Part shown: positions 24,010 to 33,373 of the stretch, piece by piece | Numbering within the stretch: the first letter of the stretch is position 1 | Layout: each line of letters begins with the position of its first letter | DNA from: JACDER01 sp963717765 | GTDB taxonomy: Bacteria > Actinomycetota > Thermoleophilia > Gaiellales > Gaiellaceae | Direction of reading: 5' to 3' | Assembly (NCBI GenBank): GCA_963717765.1 | Contig: CAVQWX010000004.1 | Span: 434,001-498,000, forward strand | DNA length: 64,000 nucleotides | Position numbers and translations under genes: made by a program | Notes under the pieces: model-generated | The model's input: the letters and a program-made list of their open reading frames with translations, nothing else | What the model was told of the DNA's origin: nothing | Database searches by the model: none

Positions 24010-25053
24010 TCAGGAGTTCGCCCAGAGGACGGCCAGGCCGCCCGCGGCGGCCACCGAGCCGGCGGCAATCACGGCGATGAGCCAGGCCGCTAGTCCCTCG
24101 TCCTGCGGTGCGGGCGGCGCGGGCGGCGGCCCGGGGGCGGCGACCGTCCGGTACAGGTAGCGCGCCTCGAGCTGCCCGAGCGGATCCGGGTTCGCGAGGA
24201 AGGACAGGTACTGGCGGACCCGCGCGAGCGTGAGCGACGTTCGGAGCGTTGCGTTCCAGTCCGGTTTGCGCGCGGTTTCCCGAAGCGATGCGGGCGGAAC
24301 CGGCTCGACCGAAAGCGCGACCGACGCCGGGCCGGTGACGCCGATCGTCCGCGGCTCAGCTCCGAGGAGCAGCGAGACCTCACGTCCGCCGATACGGCCA
24401 CGGACTTCGAGTGGCGCATACACGCGGACGCGGAGGTCTCGCACCGGCCCGGTCACCTTGACGTAGCTTCCCTGGCCCAGCTGCCGTCCCTGCGGGTCCT
24501 TTCGCAGAGCGTCCAGCACCTGGGAGAGCTGGGTCGGGTCTCCGTGCGCGGTGAACGTCGTGTACGTGGTCGTTGTCGCGTTTTCGAGCCGGACGGAGCC
24601 GCCCGAGGCCGCGACGCGCAGGGGGAGGAAGCGGGACGCGGCAGCGGGGTCGAGCGTCGCGTTCGCCGAAAGCACCTTGTGGCCGGGCGAGAAGCCCGCC
24701 CAGAGAACCGCGCCGGTGCGCAGGCCCGGGGTCGACTCGCTGCCCGCCGCCGGGACGACGTTGCTCACCGGGGCCGGGACGGTCAGCCGGTAGTCCCCTG
24801 TCCTGTGCAGAACCAGTCGCTGCGTCGCGTTCACGGACACGACCTCGCCGTTCCCGTCGATACCGACCCTGATCACCTCGTGGCTCGTCACGGGTGGCCG
24901 GTACAGGTTCGGGAGCGCGGTGCTCGGCGGCGGAAAGGGCGGGGTCGGAGTGATCTGCGTCAGCGGCGTCGGGAAGAGGACGAGCCGCGCCGCCTCGGCG
25001 GCCGGGACCGGAGCGAGGAAAAGGAGGACGGCGCCGAGAAGCGCGCGCCTCAC
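24010..25053 (-). CDS. Exported protein with C-terminal membrane anchor
   Basis: A 347-residue protein with a signal peptide (RRALLGAVLLFLAPVPAAEA), a Pro-rich linker (PLTQITPTPPFPPPSTALPN), a beta-rich ectodomain (VIRVGIDGNGEVVSVNATQR ... LRVRVYAPLEVRGRIGGREV) and a C-terminal transmembrane helix (GLAAWLIAVIAAGSVAAAGG). No family is recognised. Its GTG start overlaps the stop of the ABC substrate-binding protein gene by 4 nt (GTGA), so it is the last gene of the transport operon and may assist or anchor the binding protein; that is inference. Confidence 0.75.
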   Translation of the reverse strand: MRRALLGAVLLFLAPVPAAEAARLVLFPTPLTQITPTPPFPPPSTALPNLYRPPVTSHEVIRVGIDGNGEVVSVNATQRLVLHRTGDYRLTVPAPVSNVVPAAGSESTPGLRTGAVLWAGFSPGHKVLSANATLDPAAASRFLPLRVAASGGSVRLENATTTTYTTFTAHGDPTQLSQVLDALRKDPQGRQLGQGSYVKVTGPVRDLRVRVYAPLEVRGRIGGREVSLLLGAEPRTIGVTGPASVALSVEPVPPASLRETARKPDWNATLRTSLTLARVRQYLSFLANPDPLGQLEARYLYRTVAAPGPPPAPPAPQDEGLAAWLIAVIAAGSVAAAGGLAVLWANS

Positions 25054-26279
25054 TGCCCGGTCTGGGGGATCGGAGGCAGCGTCTTCGAAAGCGGGTCGTC
25101 GTCCACCGGCGCGTAGGTCATGTCGTGGAAGCGGGCGAAGTAGACGTCGTCGTCCACCACCCCCTCGTGGCTCTTCACGTTGAAGCCCCGCTCGTCGCCG
25201 TTCGCGCCGGCGATCGTCACCTCGTTCATCGACTGCAGGAGCTTGGCCCGGTCGCTCGCGCCGCCTGCATGCTGGATCGCCGCGATCAGCACCCGCGTGA
25301 AGTCGTAGGCGTACATCGCGTATTCCGGAGGCTGCACGACGTCGAAGCCCTGGGACGTCTTCACGCCGACCTTCTCCTCTCCGAACGCGGTCCGGTACTT
25401 GTTGGCGAACGCCGTGAACGGGGCCGGCCCTTCCTCGGCGGTCAGCCTGCCGGAGGCGAACGTGAGCCCGTCCACCCAATCCGGATGGTCGGCGAGTGTC
25501 TGGCGCACGACCGGGTCGGCGCCCGCGCCGGGCGTGTAGAACGGGACGTTCCAGCCGGCGCTCCGCGCCGCGATGAGCGCCTTGGCGATCACCGGCGCCT
25601 GTGCCCAGACGAGCACCGCTGTGGCTCCCGAGCGCTTTGCGGCGAGCAGCTGCGGCGCGAGATCGGTCGCCGCCGAGGGGAGCGTCAGCCGCGTCGCCAC
25701 GTTTTCCGGATTCGAGGAGAACGCCTCGTCGATCGCCCGCGCGCCCTGCTGGCCGTAGCCGGAATCGTCGTGCAGGAGCGCGACCTTCAGTCCCTTGGGG
25801 ATCAGGTACTCGGCGAGCCGGAAGGCGACGCCGTGGTCGGTGGGAGCGATGCGGAAGACGTTGGGCCTCTTGGCGGGGTCGACCAGATCGAGGCCGCCCT
25901 GGTAGACGATCCCGATCGGGATGTTCGCCCTGTTCGCGATCTCCCAGGACGCGTCGACGCCCGTCCCCTCGTCCAGGATCGCGACCGCGTGCGCCGCAAC
26001 CGCCCTGCGCATGTTCGCGACCGCGGTGACCGGTGAGCCGCCCGTGTCGTACTTGACCACCTTGACGGTGTAGTCGTGGCCTCCCGCAGTGAACGAGTTG
26101 CCGTTCGGCAGCTCGAGCACGGCGAGCTTGGTGCCGTTCGCGATCGTGTCGGCCAGGTAGGGCGTCTTCGAAAACGAGGCGTTGACCCCGATCGTGAGCG
26201 TCTGGTTCTCGGACTTGGAACCGCCGCAACCGGCCGCCAGTGCGGCGAGCACGACAGGGAGGATTAAAGCGCGCCGCAT
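25050..26279 (-). CDS. ABC transporter substrate-binding lipoprotein, branched-chain amino-acid type
   Basis: A 409-residue periplasmic-binding-protein fold type I lipoprotein: MRRALILPVVLAALAAGC (lipobox Cys18), then LTIGVNASFSKTPYLADTIA, GTKLAVLELPNGNS, AILDEGTGVDASWEIANRAN, and GLKVALLHDDSGYGQQGARA, as in LivJ/LivK-like receptors. It would capture a ligand outside the membrane and deliver it to the LivH/LivMG permease encoded just upstream (10-nt gap). Ligands of this family include amino acids, urea and aromatic acids; the specific one is unknown. Confidence 0.88.
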   Translation of the reverse strand: MRRALILPVVLAALAAGCGGSKSENQTLTIGVNASFSKTPYLADTIANGTKLAVLELPNGNSFTAGGHDYTVKVVKYDTGGSPVTAVANMRRAVAAHAVAILDEGTGVDASWEIANRANIPIGIVYQGGLDLVDPAKRPNVFRIAPTDHGVAFRLAEYLIPKGLKVALLHDDSGYGQQGARAIDEAFSSNPENVATRLTLPSAATDLAPQLLAAKRSGATAVLVWAQAPVIAKALIAARSAGWNVPFYTPGAGADPVVRQTLADHPDWVDGLTFASGRLTAEEGPAPFTAFANKYRTAFGEEKVGVKTSQGFDVVQPPEYAMYAYDFTRVLIAAIQHAGGASDRAKLLQSMNEVTIAGANGDERGFNVKSHEGVVDDDVYFARFHDMTYAPVDDDPLSKTLPPIPQTGQ

Positions 26280-26289
26280 CGGGCCGAGT

Positions 26290-28104
26290 TTAGAGGCGGT
26301 GCCTGCCCAGATAGGCCGCTTGTACCTGCGGTAGCGCGGCGACCTCGGCCGGCCTTCCCGCGGCGATCGTCTTGCCGTAGTCGAGCACGACCACGCTCGA
26401 GGCGACATCGCGCACGAGCCTGAGATTGTGCTCGACGAGCACGATCGCGAGCCCTTCCGACCGGAGCCGCTCGAGGATGCGGGCCAGGCGCCGCACGTCG
26501 TCCGCCGTCCCGCCGGCAGAGATCTCGTCGAGCAGAAGGATGCGCGGGCCCGTGGCGAGCGCGGAGGCGAGCATGAGGCGGCGCTGCTCGGAGGCGGAGA
26601 GTGTTCCCGCCCCGCGGCCGGCTGTGTCCGTGAGCTCGACCCGCTCGAGCGTGGCAAGCGCGCGGGACCGTAGCTCGCGGTCCTCCGCTCGCGACTTCGG
26701 CGTCGCGAGCACCGTCCGCAGCGCCCCCCCGAAGTGCCGTCGGACGCCCGCACCGGCGAGCACGTTCTCGAGTGCGGTCATGTCCTCGAACACCGCCGTC
26801 CGCTGCAGCGTGCGCACGATCCCCCGCTCGACGCGTTCGGCGATGCCGTCGCCGTTCAGCTCGTGGCCCCCGAGCTCGACCCGGCCTCCGTCGGGATGGA
26901 GCGTGCCGGAGAGGATGCGGAGCGCGGTCGTCTTCCCCGACCCGTTCGGGCCGATGAGTGCGACGATCGCCTCGGGCTGCGCCTCGAGCTCGAGACCGTC
27001 GAGCGCGACGACCCCGCCGAAGCGCTTCCGGACGCCTTCGGCGGACAGGGTCGCGCCGCTACGGGGCACCGGTGCGGCCACCGCGCCCGCCGTCGCCGGC
27101 CGCGAGCGGTCGAGCCCGAGCAGCCGCTGCGCCCACGGCACGATCCCGGCGCCGCCGAAGCCGAGCACGATGAGGACGAGGATTGCGAACAGCATCGGGT
27201 CGAAGCGCGCCGCGGACAGCCCCTCGAGGTTCCCGATCCAGTGGGAGAGCTGCGTCAGTCCCGACAGGCCGGCGAGCCCGGCGACGGCGCCGATCGCGCT
27301 CGTCATCCCGCCGAGCAGCACGGCGGCGAGGAGCTTGAAGGACAGAAACGGGTCGTACCCGTTCGGATCGGCGATGCCCTGCAGCTGCACGCTCAGGGAA
27401 CCGGCGAGCCCCCCGAGTGCGGCGGAAACGACGAACGCGCCGAGGCGCAGGCGCGTGACGCGTACGCCGAGCGCGAGCGCGGCCGCGCTCCGCTGCCGAA
27501 GCGCCGAGAGCGCCAGGCCGGGCGCTCCGCGCGAGACCGCCCACAGCGCGAGACACGCGAGGACGACCAGGAGGAGCGCCAGGATGTAGTGACCCGTCTC
27601 CCCGGGCCCGGCGCCCGGGATTGCGATTCCCGCGGCACCACCTCCGATGGAAGGGAACGCAGCGAGCCCGAGCGCGACGAGCCAGGCGAAGAGCCATGTG
27701 GCGACCGCGAACGGCACGCGTCCCAGCCGCACGAAGCCGAACCCGAGCCCGATGCCGGCCAGCGTCGTCAGCGCCAGTCCGGCCAGTGCCGACTCGACGA
27801 AGCCGGCGCCGGTCCGTGTCCGCAGCAGGGCCGCGGTAAAAGCTCCGATCGCCATGAACGCGCCCTGGCAGAGCGACGGCATCCCGCCGAGACCGAGCGC
27901 GAAGGCGAGCCCCGTGGCGGCCAGAGCGAGATAGAGCCAGCCGGCGAGATCCTGGAGCTGGAGCGGGTCGGCCACGAGCGGGGGAACGACAAAGGCAAGC
28001 GCGACGCCCAGCGCCGCCAGCGTGGCCGGCAGGCGCCACGCGTGGCGAATGTCGTGCGCGGCGCCCGCGAAGGCACGCCTAGCCTGGGCCACGGCCTCGG
28101 TCAT
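26290..28104 (-). CDS. Fused ABC permease (LivM-like) and ATPase (LivG-like)
   Basis: A 604-residue fusion. Residues about 25-330 are a LivM-type permease with eight or more helices and the cytoplasmic coupling region (ALRQRSAAALALGVRVTRLR, GSLSVQLQGIADPNGYDPFL). Residues about 350-600 are an ATPase: Walker A GPNGSGKTTALRILSG, signature TLSASEQRRLMLASALATG, Walker B ILLLDEISAGG and the H-loop VEHN. In most systems LivM and LivG are separate. No second ATPase (LivF) is found here, so the fused ATPase probably acts as a homodimer. ATG 28104 overlaps the LivH stop (ATGA). Confidence 0.9.
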   Translation of the reverse strand: MTEAVAQARRAFAGAAHDIRHAWRLPATLAALGVALAFVVPPLVADPLQLQDLAGWLYLALAATGLAFALGLGGMPSLCQGAFMAIGAFTAALLRTRTGAGFVESALAGLALTTLAGIGLGFGFVRLGRVPFAVATWLFAWLVALGLAAFPSIGGGAAGIAIPGAGPGETGHYILALLLVVLACLALWAVSRGAPGLALSALRQRSAAALALGVRVTRLRLGAFVVSAALGGLAGSLSVQLQGIADPNGYDPFLSFKLLAAVLLGGMTSAIGAVAGLAGLSGLTQLSHWIGNLEGLSAARFDPMLFAILVLIVLGFGGAGIVPWAQRLLGLDRSRPATAGAVAAPVPRSGATLSAEGVRKRFGGVVALDGLELEAQPEAIVALIGPNGSGKTTALRILSGTLHPDGGRVELGGHELNGDGIAERVERGIVRTLQRTAVFEDMTALENVLAGAGVRRHFGGALRTVLATPKSRAEDRELRSRALATLERVELTDTAGRGAGTLSASEQRRLMLASALATGPRILLLDEISAGGTADDVRRLARILERLRSEGLAIVLVEHNLRLVRDVASSVVVLDYGKTIAAGRPAEVAALPQVQAAYLGRHRL

Positions 28105-29030
28105 TCGAGCTCGGGCTCCCGTGTCCGTCCCTGGAAGGCGACGACGATGAGCGCGACTGCGATCGGGAGCACCTCGCGGTATTCGGGCCCGAGGTGGTAG
28201 CCGGAGATGTCCGCGCTCGCGATCGCAGCTTCCACCAGCCCGAGCGCGAGGCCGGCGGCGAATGCGAGCCACGGGGTCGCGAAGCGTACGACGACCGCGG
28301 CGACCAGCCCCTGTACGCCAAGCAGAGTTCCGGTATCGACATCAAACGGCGCGCTCGGGGCTGCCGCGATCGCGGCGATCGCGGCCAGCCCGCCCACGGC
28401 GCCGAACGCTCCGGCGACGAGCCGGCTCACAGGTATGCCGACGACGTGCGCGCCCTCCGGATCGGAGGCGATTGCCTGCAGCCCGCGTCCGGTCCGCGTC
28501 CGCTCGAGCACCCACGTCGCGACGAGCGCGAGCGCGACGGCGAGCGCGAGCACGAAGAACGCCCGCACCTGGATCGAGGCGCCGGCGATCGTGATCACGC
28601 CGCCGCGGCCCGCGTCGCGGAACGGGAACGGATCGGGGAAGACGTAGCTCGGCTGGGCGAAGGCGGCGCCCAGGATCGCGCGGATGGCGAAGGCGATCGC
28701 GACCGTGACCGCGACCCAGCCGATGGTCGAGCCGCGGTCGAGGTACGGCTTTATCGCCAGCGCATACGTGGCCGTCCCAGCGATCACGCACACGCCGAGG
28801 CCCACGACGATCGCGAGCGCGAAGCGGCCGCCGCCCACGCTCGTCTGCGTCACCGGGCCCGTCCCCGCGGCCACGAGCAGCGTCACGAACACCGCGAGCG
28901 CGATGAGCTCTCCGAGCGCGAAGTGGACGACGCCGGTCAAGCGGTAGATGAGCGTGTAGGCGATCGCGACGACGCCGTACACCCCGCCCGCGGCGAGGCC
29001 GCTGATGACGATCTGCAGGGCGAGCGACAC
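28101..29030 (-). CDS. livH: ABC permease, LivH type
   Basis: A 309-residue inner-membrane permease of the branched-chain amino-acid class: GLAAGGVYGVVAIAYTLIYR, LTGVVHFALGELIALAVFVT (the typical 'vinFA.G' segment), and the coupling loop TRTGRGLQAIASDPEGAHVV. It is the first gene of the four-gene transport operon running leftward and forms the channel with the LivM half of the fusion protein. Start GTG 29030; the spacer to the divergent fdhD gene is only 50 bp. Confidence 0.88.
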   Translation of the reverse strand: MSLALQIVISGLAAGGVYGVVAIAYTLIYRLTGVVHFALGELIALAVFVTLLVAAGTGPVTQTSVGGGRFALAIVVGLGVCVIAGTATYALAIKPYLDRGSTIGWVAVTVAIAFAIRAILGAAFAQPSYVFPDPFPFRDAGRGGVITIAGASIQVRAFFVLALAVALALVATWVLERTRTGRGLQAIASDPEGAHVVGIPVSRLVAGAFGAVGGLAAIAAIAAAPSAPFDVDTGTLLGVQGLVAAVVVRFATPWLAFAAGLALGLVEAAIASADISGYHLGPEYREVLPIAVALIVVAFQGRTREPELE

Positions 29031-29068
29031 GCGCGCGGAAGATTACGTCCGAGCGGCCCGGGGTCGGT

Positions 29069-29074
29069 TACAAC
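29069..29074 (+). promoter_or_regulatory. -10 box of fdhD (leaderless)
   Basis: TACAAC ends 6 nt before GTG 29081. Confidence 0.5.
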
Positions 29075-29080
29075 ATCCGG

Positions 29081-29869
29081 GTGACCCGGTCCGCGCCTCC
29101 GCCGCAGTCGACCTCGGAGCTCCAGGTCGTGCGGCTGCCGCAAGGGTCGTCCGGGCCTGACCGGATCGCGGTCGAGGAGCCGCTCGAGATCCGCGTGAAC
29201 GGCGAGGCGGTCGCGGTGACCATGCGCACTCCGGGGCACGACGAGGAGCTCGCCCTCGGCTTCTGCCTCTCGGAGGGGATTCCGGCGACCGCGGCGCGCC
29301 TGCCCGACGACCTCGCGGCCAACACGGTCGAGGTGGATGCGCCCGGCTTCGACGCGAGCGGGCTGCGGCGGAGCTTCTACACCTCGTCCTCGTGCGGCGT
29401 CTGCGGAAAGGGCGCGCTCGAGGCCGTCGCGGTCGAGGCGCCGCCGGTCGAGAGCGAGTTGCGCATCCCCGCCGCGCTCGTCCAGGCGCTCCCGGAGCGG
29501 CTACGCGCCGAGCAGGCGGGCTTCGAGGCGACCGGCGGGCTGCATGCGACGGGCCTGTTCGACGACAAGGGTGAGCTTCTCTGCCTGCGCGAGGACGTCG
29601 GCCGCCACAACGCAATGGACAAGGTCGTCGGCTGGGCCTTGACCGACGGCCGCCTCCCGCTCTCCCGCTCGGTGCTGTGTGTCAGCGGACGCCTCTCGTT
29701 CGAGCTCGTGCAGAAGGCGGTCGTCGCAGGCTGTCCCGTCGTGGTCGCCGTCGGAGCACCCTCGACGCTCGCGGTTCAACTGGCGGTGAATCGGGGAGTG
29801 ACGCTCTGTGGGTTCGTCAGGGGCGGCACTTTCAACGTTTACTCGAAGTCCGGCCGGATCCTCCACTAG
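29081..29869 (+). CDS. fdhD: Formate dehydrogenase accessory sulfurtransferase FdhD
   Basis: A 262-residue protein with family landmarks RIAVEEPLEIRVNGEAVAVT, MRTPGHDEELALGFCLSEGI, the sulfur-transfer cysteine loop SSCGVCGKGA, and REDVGRHNAMDKVVG ... SGRLSFELVQKAV. FdhD moves sulfur from a cysteine desulfurase to the molybdenum cofactor of formate dehydrogenase, needed for activity. Its client is probably the Sec-containing FdhF encoded at 39-42 kb. It lies directly ahead of the cytochrome oxidase operon (21 nt to coxB). Start GTG with no Shine-Dalgarno. Confidence 0.92.
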   Translation: MTRSAPPPQSTSELQVVRLPQGSSGPDRIAVEEPLEIRVNGEAVAVTMRTPGHDEELALGFCLSEGIPATAARLPDDLAANTVEVDAPGFDASGLRRSFYTSSSCGVCGKGALEAVAVEAPPVESELRIPAALVQALPERLRAEQAGFEATGGLHATGLFDDKGELLCLREDVGRHNAMDKVVGWALTDGRLPLSRSVLCVSGRLSFELVQKAVVAGCPVVVAVGAPSTLAVQLAVNRGVTLCGFVRGGTFNVYSKSGRILH

Positions 29870-29890
29870 CCACTTAGGCTGACGGCCCGG

Positions 29891-30895
29891 ATGGGTCGCG
29901 TCCGCCGGGTGTACGTCGTCCTCGTCGCGCTCGCCGTTCTGGGGCTCACGGCGTGCGGGGGCGGGCAGAGCACGCTGTCGCCTGCCAGCCCGCAGCAGCA
30001 CGAGATCTCGAAGCTGTTCTGGATCATGCTGGCCGTCGCCTGGGCCGGCTTCGCGCTCATCGTCGGCCTGCTCACGCTCGGCTGGGTGCAACGGAGGAGG
30101 GGCGGCCTGCCCTTCGGTGGCGGAGAGAAAGCGGGGACGGGACTCGTGATCGGGCTCGGCGTCGTGATGCCGATCATCCTGCTCTCGGCGCTCTTCATCT
30201 GGTCGGACCTGTTCGTGATCAAGTCGACGGCCGCCCCCGACCCTTCCACGACGCAGCGAAGGATGCAGATCGTCGGTCACCAGTGGTTCTGGGAGGCCCG
30301 CTACCCGGGCACCGACGCTGTCACCGCCAACGACATCCACATCCCGGCCGGGGTCCGCGTGCTCGTCGCGGGGCGGACAGCCGACGTGATCCACAGCTTC
30401 TGGGTGCCGAGGCTGAACAGGAAGATCGACCTGATCCCCGGCAGCCCCAACACCGTGCTGCTCGATGCTTCCGAGCCCGGGGTCTACCGCGGGCAGTGCG
30501 TCGAGTTCTGCGGCCTGCAGCACGCCAACATGTCCCTGAACGTCTACGCCGACCCACCGGCGCGGTTCCGCGCGTGGCTCGCGCATGAGGCCGAGCCGGC
30601 GCGCGAGCCGGCGACGGTGCAGGAAAAGCGCGGGCGGCTGGTGTTCCTGTCGCACACGTGCTCGGGTTGCCACACGATCCGCGGGACGAATGCGGACGGC
30701 CACATCGGACCGGACCTGACGCACGTGGGCGAGCGGCAGGACCTGGCGGGCCTCGTCCTGACGAACACGCCGGAGAACATGCGCCGCTGGATCGACGACC
30801 CGCAGTCGGTCAAGCCGGGATCGAAGATGCCCGACCTGCACCTGGGCAAGGCGGATCTGGATGCCGTCGTCGCGTACCTGGAGTCGCTCAGGTAA
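29891..30895 (+). CDS. coxB: Cytochrome c oxidase subunit II with fused cytochrome c domain
   Basis: A 334-residue protein with a lipoprotein-like N-terminus (VLVALAVLGLTACGGG), two transmembrane helices, a cupredoxin domain with the binuclear CuA site (VIHSFWVPRL; CVEFCGLQHANM, Cys203 and Cys207) and a C-terminal cytochrome c domain (heme motif CSGCH from Cys257; methionine ligand likely in SKMPDLHL). It receives electrons from the bc complex and passes them to subunit I. A fused cytochrome c is typical of caa3-type or supercomplexed actinobacterial oxidases. Its TAA overlaps the coxA ATG by one base. Confidence 0.95.
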   Translation: MGRVRRVYVVLVALAVLGLTACGGGQSTLSPASPQQHEISKLFWIMLAVAWAGFALIVGLLTLGWVQRRRGGLPFGGGEKAGTGLVIGLGVVMPIILLSALFIWSDLFVIKSTAAPDPSTTQRRMQIVGHQWFWEARYPGTDAVTANDIHIPAGVRVLVAGRTADVIHSFWVPRLNRKIDLIPGSPNTVLLDASEPGVYRGQCVEFCGLQHANMSLNVYADPPARFRAWLAHEAEPAREPATVQEKRGRLVFLSHTCSGCHTIRGTNADGHIGPDLTHVGERQDLAGLVLTNTPENMRRWIDDPQSVKPGSKMPDLHLGKADLDAVVAYLESLR

Positions 30896-32805
30896 TGGCG
30901 GTCGACGTCCGTGCCCCCGAGCATCCGCGCGTCGGGCGGCTGGAGCAGCTCTGGGAGGAGAGGCCCGGCCTGATCGGCTGGCTCACCACCGTCGACCACA
31001 AGCGGATCGGGATCCTCTACCTCTTCACGACGCTCGCGTTCTTCGGCGCGGGCGGGATCGAGGCGCTGCTCATCCGCACGCAGCTCGCTCGCCCGCACGA
31101 GCACGTCGTCGGCCCGGACACCTTCAACCAGCTCTTCACCACGCACGGCGTGACGATGATCTTCCTGTTCGTCATCCCGATGACGACGGGAGCCTTCGGG
31201 AACTACCTCGTTCCGCTGATGATCGGCGCGCGGGACATGGCCTTCCCGCGGCTGAACGCGCTCAGCTACTGGCTCTTCCTTTCCTCGGGCCTCTTCATCT
31301 ACGCGGGACTGGCCATGGGAAGCGGGCCGAACGGCGGCTGGTTCAACTACGTCCCGCTCGCGCTCAAGCACTACAGCCCGGGGCCGAACGTGGACTTCTA
31401 CGCGCTCGGGCTGATCCTGAACGGCGTCTCGAGCACGATCGCGTCGATCAACTTCATCACGACCATCTTCAAGCTGCGCGCGCCGGGCATGTCGCTGAAC
31501 CGGATGCCCCTCTTCTGCTTCGCGATGCTGGCAGTCTCGCTCGCGCTGATCTTCGCCCTGCCGTCCCTCACCCTCGACCTCGTCATGGTCGAGCTCTCGC
31601 GCAAGCTCGGCTTCCAGTTCTTCAACCCGGCCCACGGGGGCGACCCGCTCTTATGGCAGCACCTGTTCTGGTTCTTCGGGCACCCCGAGGTGTACATCAT
31701 CGTGTTACCCGCGTTCGGGATCGCGACATCGATCATCCCGACGTTCGCGAAGCGGAAGATGCTCGCGTTCCCGCTCGTGGCGCTCGCCGAGCTGCTGGTC
31801 GCGTTCATCGGCTTCGGCGTGTGGGCGCATCACATGTTCGCGACCGGGCTGCCGGAGGTCACCCTCATCTTCTTCGCGGCGGCGAGCATGATGGTGGTAA
31901 TCCCGAGCACGATCCAGGTCTTCGCCTGGACCCTCACGGTGAACGCGGGGAGACCGGAGTTCCGCGCGCCGCTGCTCTTCATCGGCGGCTTCATCGTCTT
32001 CTTCGTGATCGGCGGGCTCTCCGGGATCATGTTCGCCGCCATCCCGTTCGACCAGGCGACGACGGACACGTACTTCGTAGTCGCGCACTTCCACTTCATC
32101 ATCTTCGGCGCCGCCGTCTTCCCGATCCTGGGCGGGCTGTACTACTGGTTCCCGAAGGTAACCGGGCGGATGTACCACGAGCGGTGGGCGAAGGCCTCGT
32201 TCTGGCTCACCTTCGCCGGAACGGCGCTGACGTTCTTCCCCATGCACCTCGTCGGGCTGCTCGGGATGCCGCGCCGCGTGTACACGTACGCACCCGGGCT
32301 GGGGTGGGATGCGTACAACCTGAGCGAGACGATCGGAGCGTTCCTCCTGGCCGGGGGGCTCGTGGCGATCTTCGCCAACCTCGTGTACAGCCGGTTCCGG
32401 GGGGCGCCGGCCGGCCCGGACCCGTTCCACGGCGGGACGCTCGAATGGACGGTGCCGTCCCCGCCGCCGCATTACAACTTCGCCGTCATCCCGACCGTCT
32501 CCAGCGCGTACCCGAACTGGGACGAGGACGACAGGCGCACCGACGCGCGCAAGCTCGAGCTCGGAGAGATGACTTTCGAGTCGGATCACGAGACGCCGAC
32601 CTCCACTGTGCGCGACGGTGTCTTCGACGAGGTAGTCGATATGCCCTCGGAGTCCCCGTGGCCGATCCTCGTAGCGCTCTTCGCCGCGCTCCTGCTGGTG
32701 ATGGTCCTGATCTCGCACTACGCGGTCGCGGGTTTCTGCCTCCTCCCGCTGCTGCTCTGCGTCGCCGCGTGGCACTGCCAGGAACCGGAGGGGCAGCATG
32801 TCTGA
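30895..32805 (+). CDS. coxA: Cytochrome c oxidase subunit I
   Basis: A 636-residue heme-copper oxidase core subunit with 12 helices plus two extra C-terminal helices (ILVALFAALLLVMVLISHYA ... GFCLLPLLLCVAAW), which look like a fused small subunit. Visible ligands include THGVTMIF (heme a His), the CuB/Tyr motif HPEVYIIVLPAFG, VWAHHMF (CuB His pair) and HFHFIIFG (heme a3 and a His). It reduces oxygen to water and pumps protons. ATG 30895 follows coxB directly; the 3' end overlaps coxC by 8 nt. Confidence 0.96.
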   Translation: MAVDVRAPEHPRVGRLEQLWEERPGLIGWLTTVDHKRIGILYLFTTLAFFGAGGIEALLIRTQLARPHEHVVGPDTFNQLFTTHGVTMIFLFVIPMTTGAFGNYLVPLMIGARDMAFPRLNALSYWLFLSSGLFIYAGLAMGSGPNGGWFNYVPLALKHYSPGPNVDFYALGLILNGVSSTIASINFITTIFKLRAPGMSLNRMPLFCFAMLAVSLALIFALPSLTLDLVMVELSRKLGFQFFNPAHGGDPLLWQHLFWFFGHPEVYIIVLPAFGIATSIIPTFAKRKMLAFPLVALAELLVAFIGFGVWAHHMFATGLPEVTLIFFAAASMMVVIPSTIQVFAWTLTVNAGRPEFRAPLLFIGGFIVFFVIGGLSGIMFAAIPFDQATTDTYFVVAHFHFIIFGAAVFPILGGLYYWFPKVTGRMYHERWAKASFWLTFAGTALTFFPMHLVGLLGMPRRVYTYAPGLGWDAYNLSETIGAFLLAGGLVAIFANLVYSRFRGAPAGPDPFHGGTLEWTVPSPPPHYNFAVIPTVSSAYPNWDEDDRRTDARKLELGEMTFESDHETPTSTVRDGVFDEVVDMPSESPWPILVALFAALLLVMVLISHYAVAGFCLLPLLLCVAAWHCQEPEGQHV

Positions 32806-33373
32806 GCTGAGCGTCCCGCGGCCCATCGCGCGATCCAATGGCTGGTGGGGGATGCTGCTGTTCATCGCGACCGAGGCGACGCTCTTCGGGCTGATCTTCG
32901 GGAGCTACTTCTACATCCGCTTCCAGCACGCGCAGTGGCCCCCGCCCGGCTTCCCGAAGCCGGAGGTCGCCGTGCCGATCGTCCTCGCGCTCGTGCTCGC
33001 GGCGACCAGTCTCCCGCTCGCGCTTTCCTGGCGAGCCGCGCGCGCGGGTCGCCTGCGGAGAGCGTGGTGGCTGCTCGCGCTCCCACTCGTCGTCCAGCTC
33101 GGCTACTTCGCCATGCAGATACGGCTCTTCGAGGACGACCTGCAGAAGTTCGGGCCGAGCCAGGAGGCCTACGGCTCCGTCTACTACCTCATGCTCGGGG
33201 CGCACCACTTCCACGTGCTCCTCGGGATCCTGCTCGAGGCCTTCCTCCTCGCGCGGCTGCTCCAGGGACTGACGCGCTACCGGCTGAACGGACTGGAGTC
33301 GACCGTCCTGTACTGGCACGTCGTCAATGCGCTCGGCCTGCTGGTCGTCGCCGTGGAGCTGTCCGCCGCATGA
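32798..33373 (+). CDS. coxC: Cytochrome c oxidase subunit III
   Basis: A 191-residue, five-helix subunit III: WWGMLLFIATEATLFGLIFG (with the conserved Glu), SYFYIRF, and YLMLGAHHFHVLLGILLEAF, then YWHVVNALGLLVVAVE. It stabilises subunit I and feeds the D-channel. It overlaps coxA upstream (8 nt) and the next small gene downstream (ATGA), in keeping with tight translational coupling. Confidence 0.94.
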   Translation: MSELSVPRPIARSNGWWGMLLFIATEATLFGLIFGSYFYIRFQHAQWPPPGFPKPEVAVPIVLALVLAATSLPLALSWRAARAGRLRRAWWLLALPLVVQLGYFAMQIRLFEDDLQKFGPSQEAYGSVYYLMLGAHHFHVLLGILLEAFLLARLLQGLTRYRLNGLESTVLYWHVVNALGLLVVAVELSAA

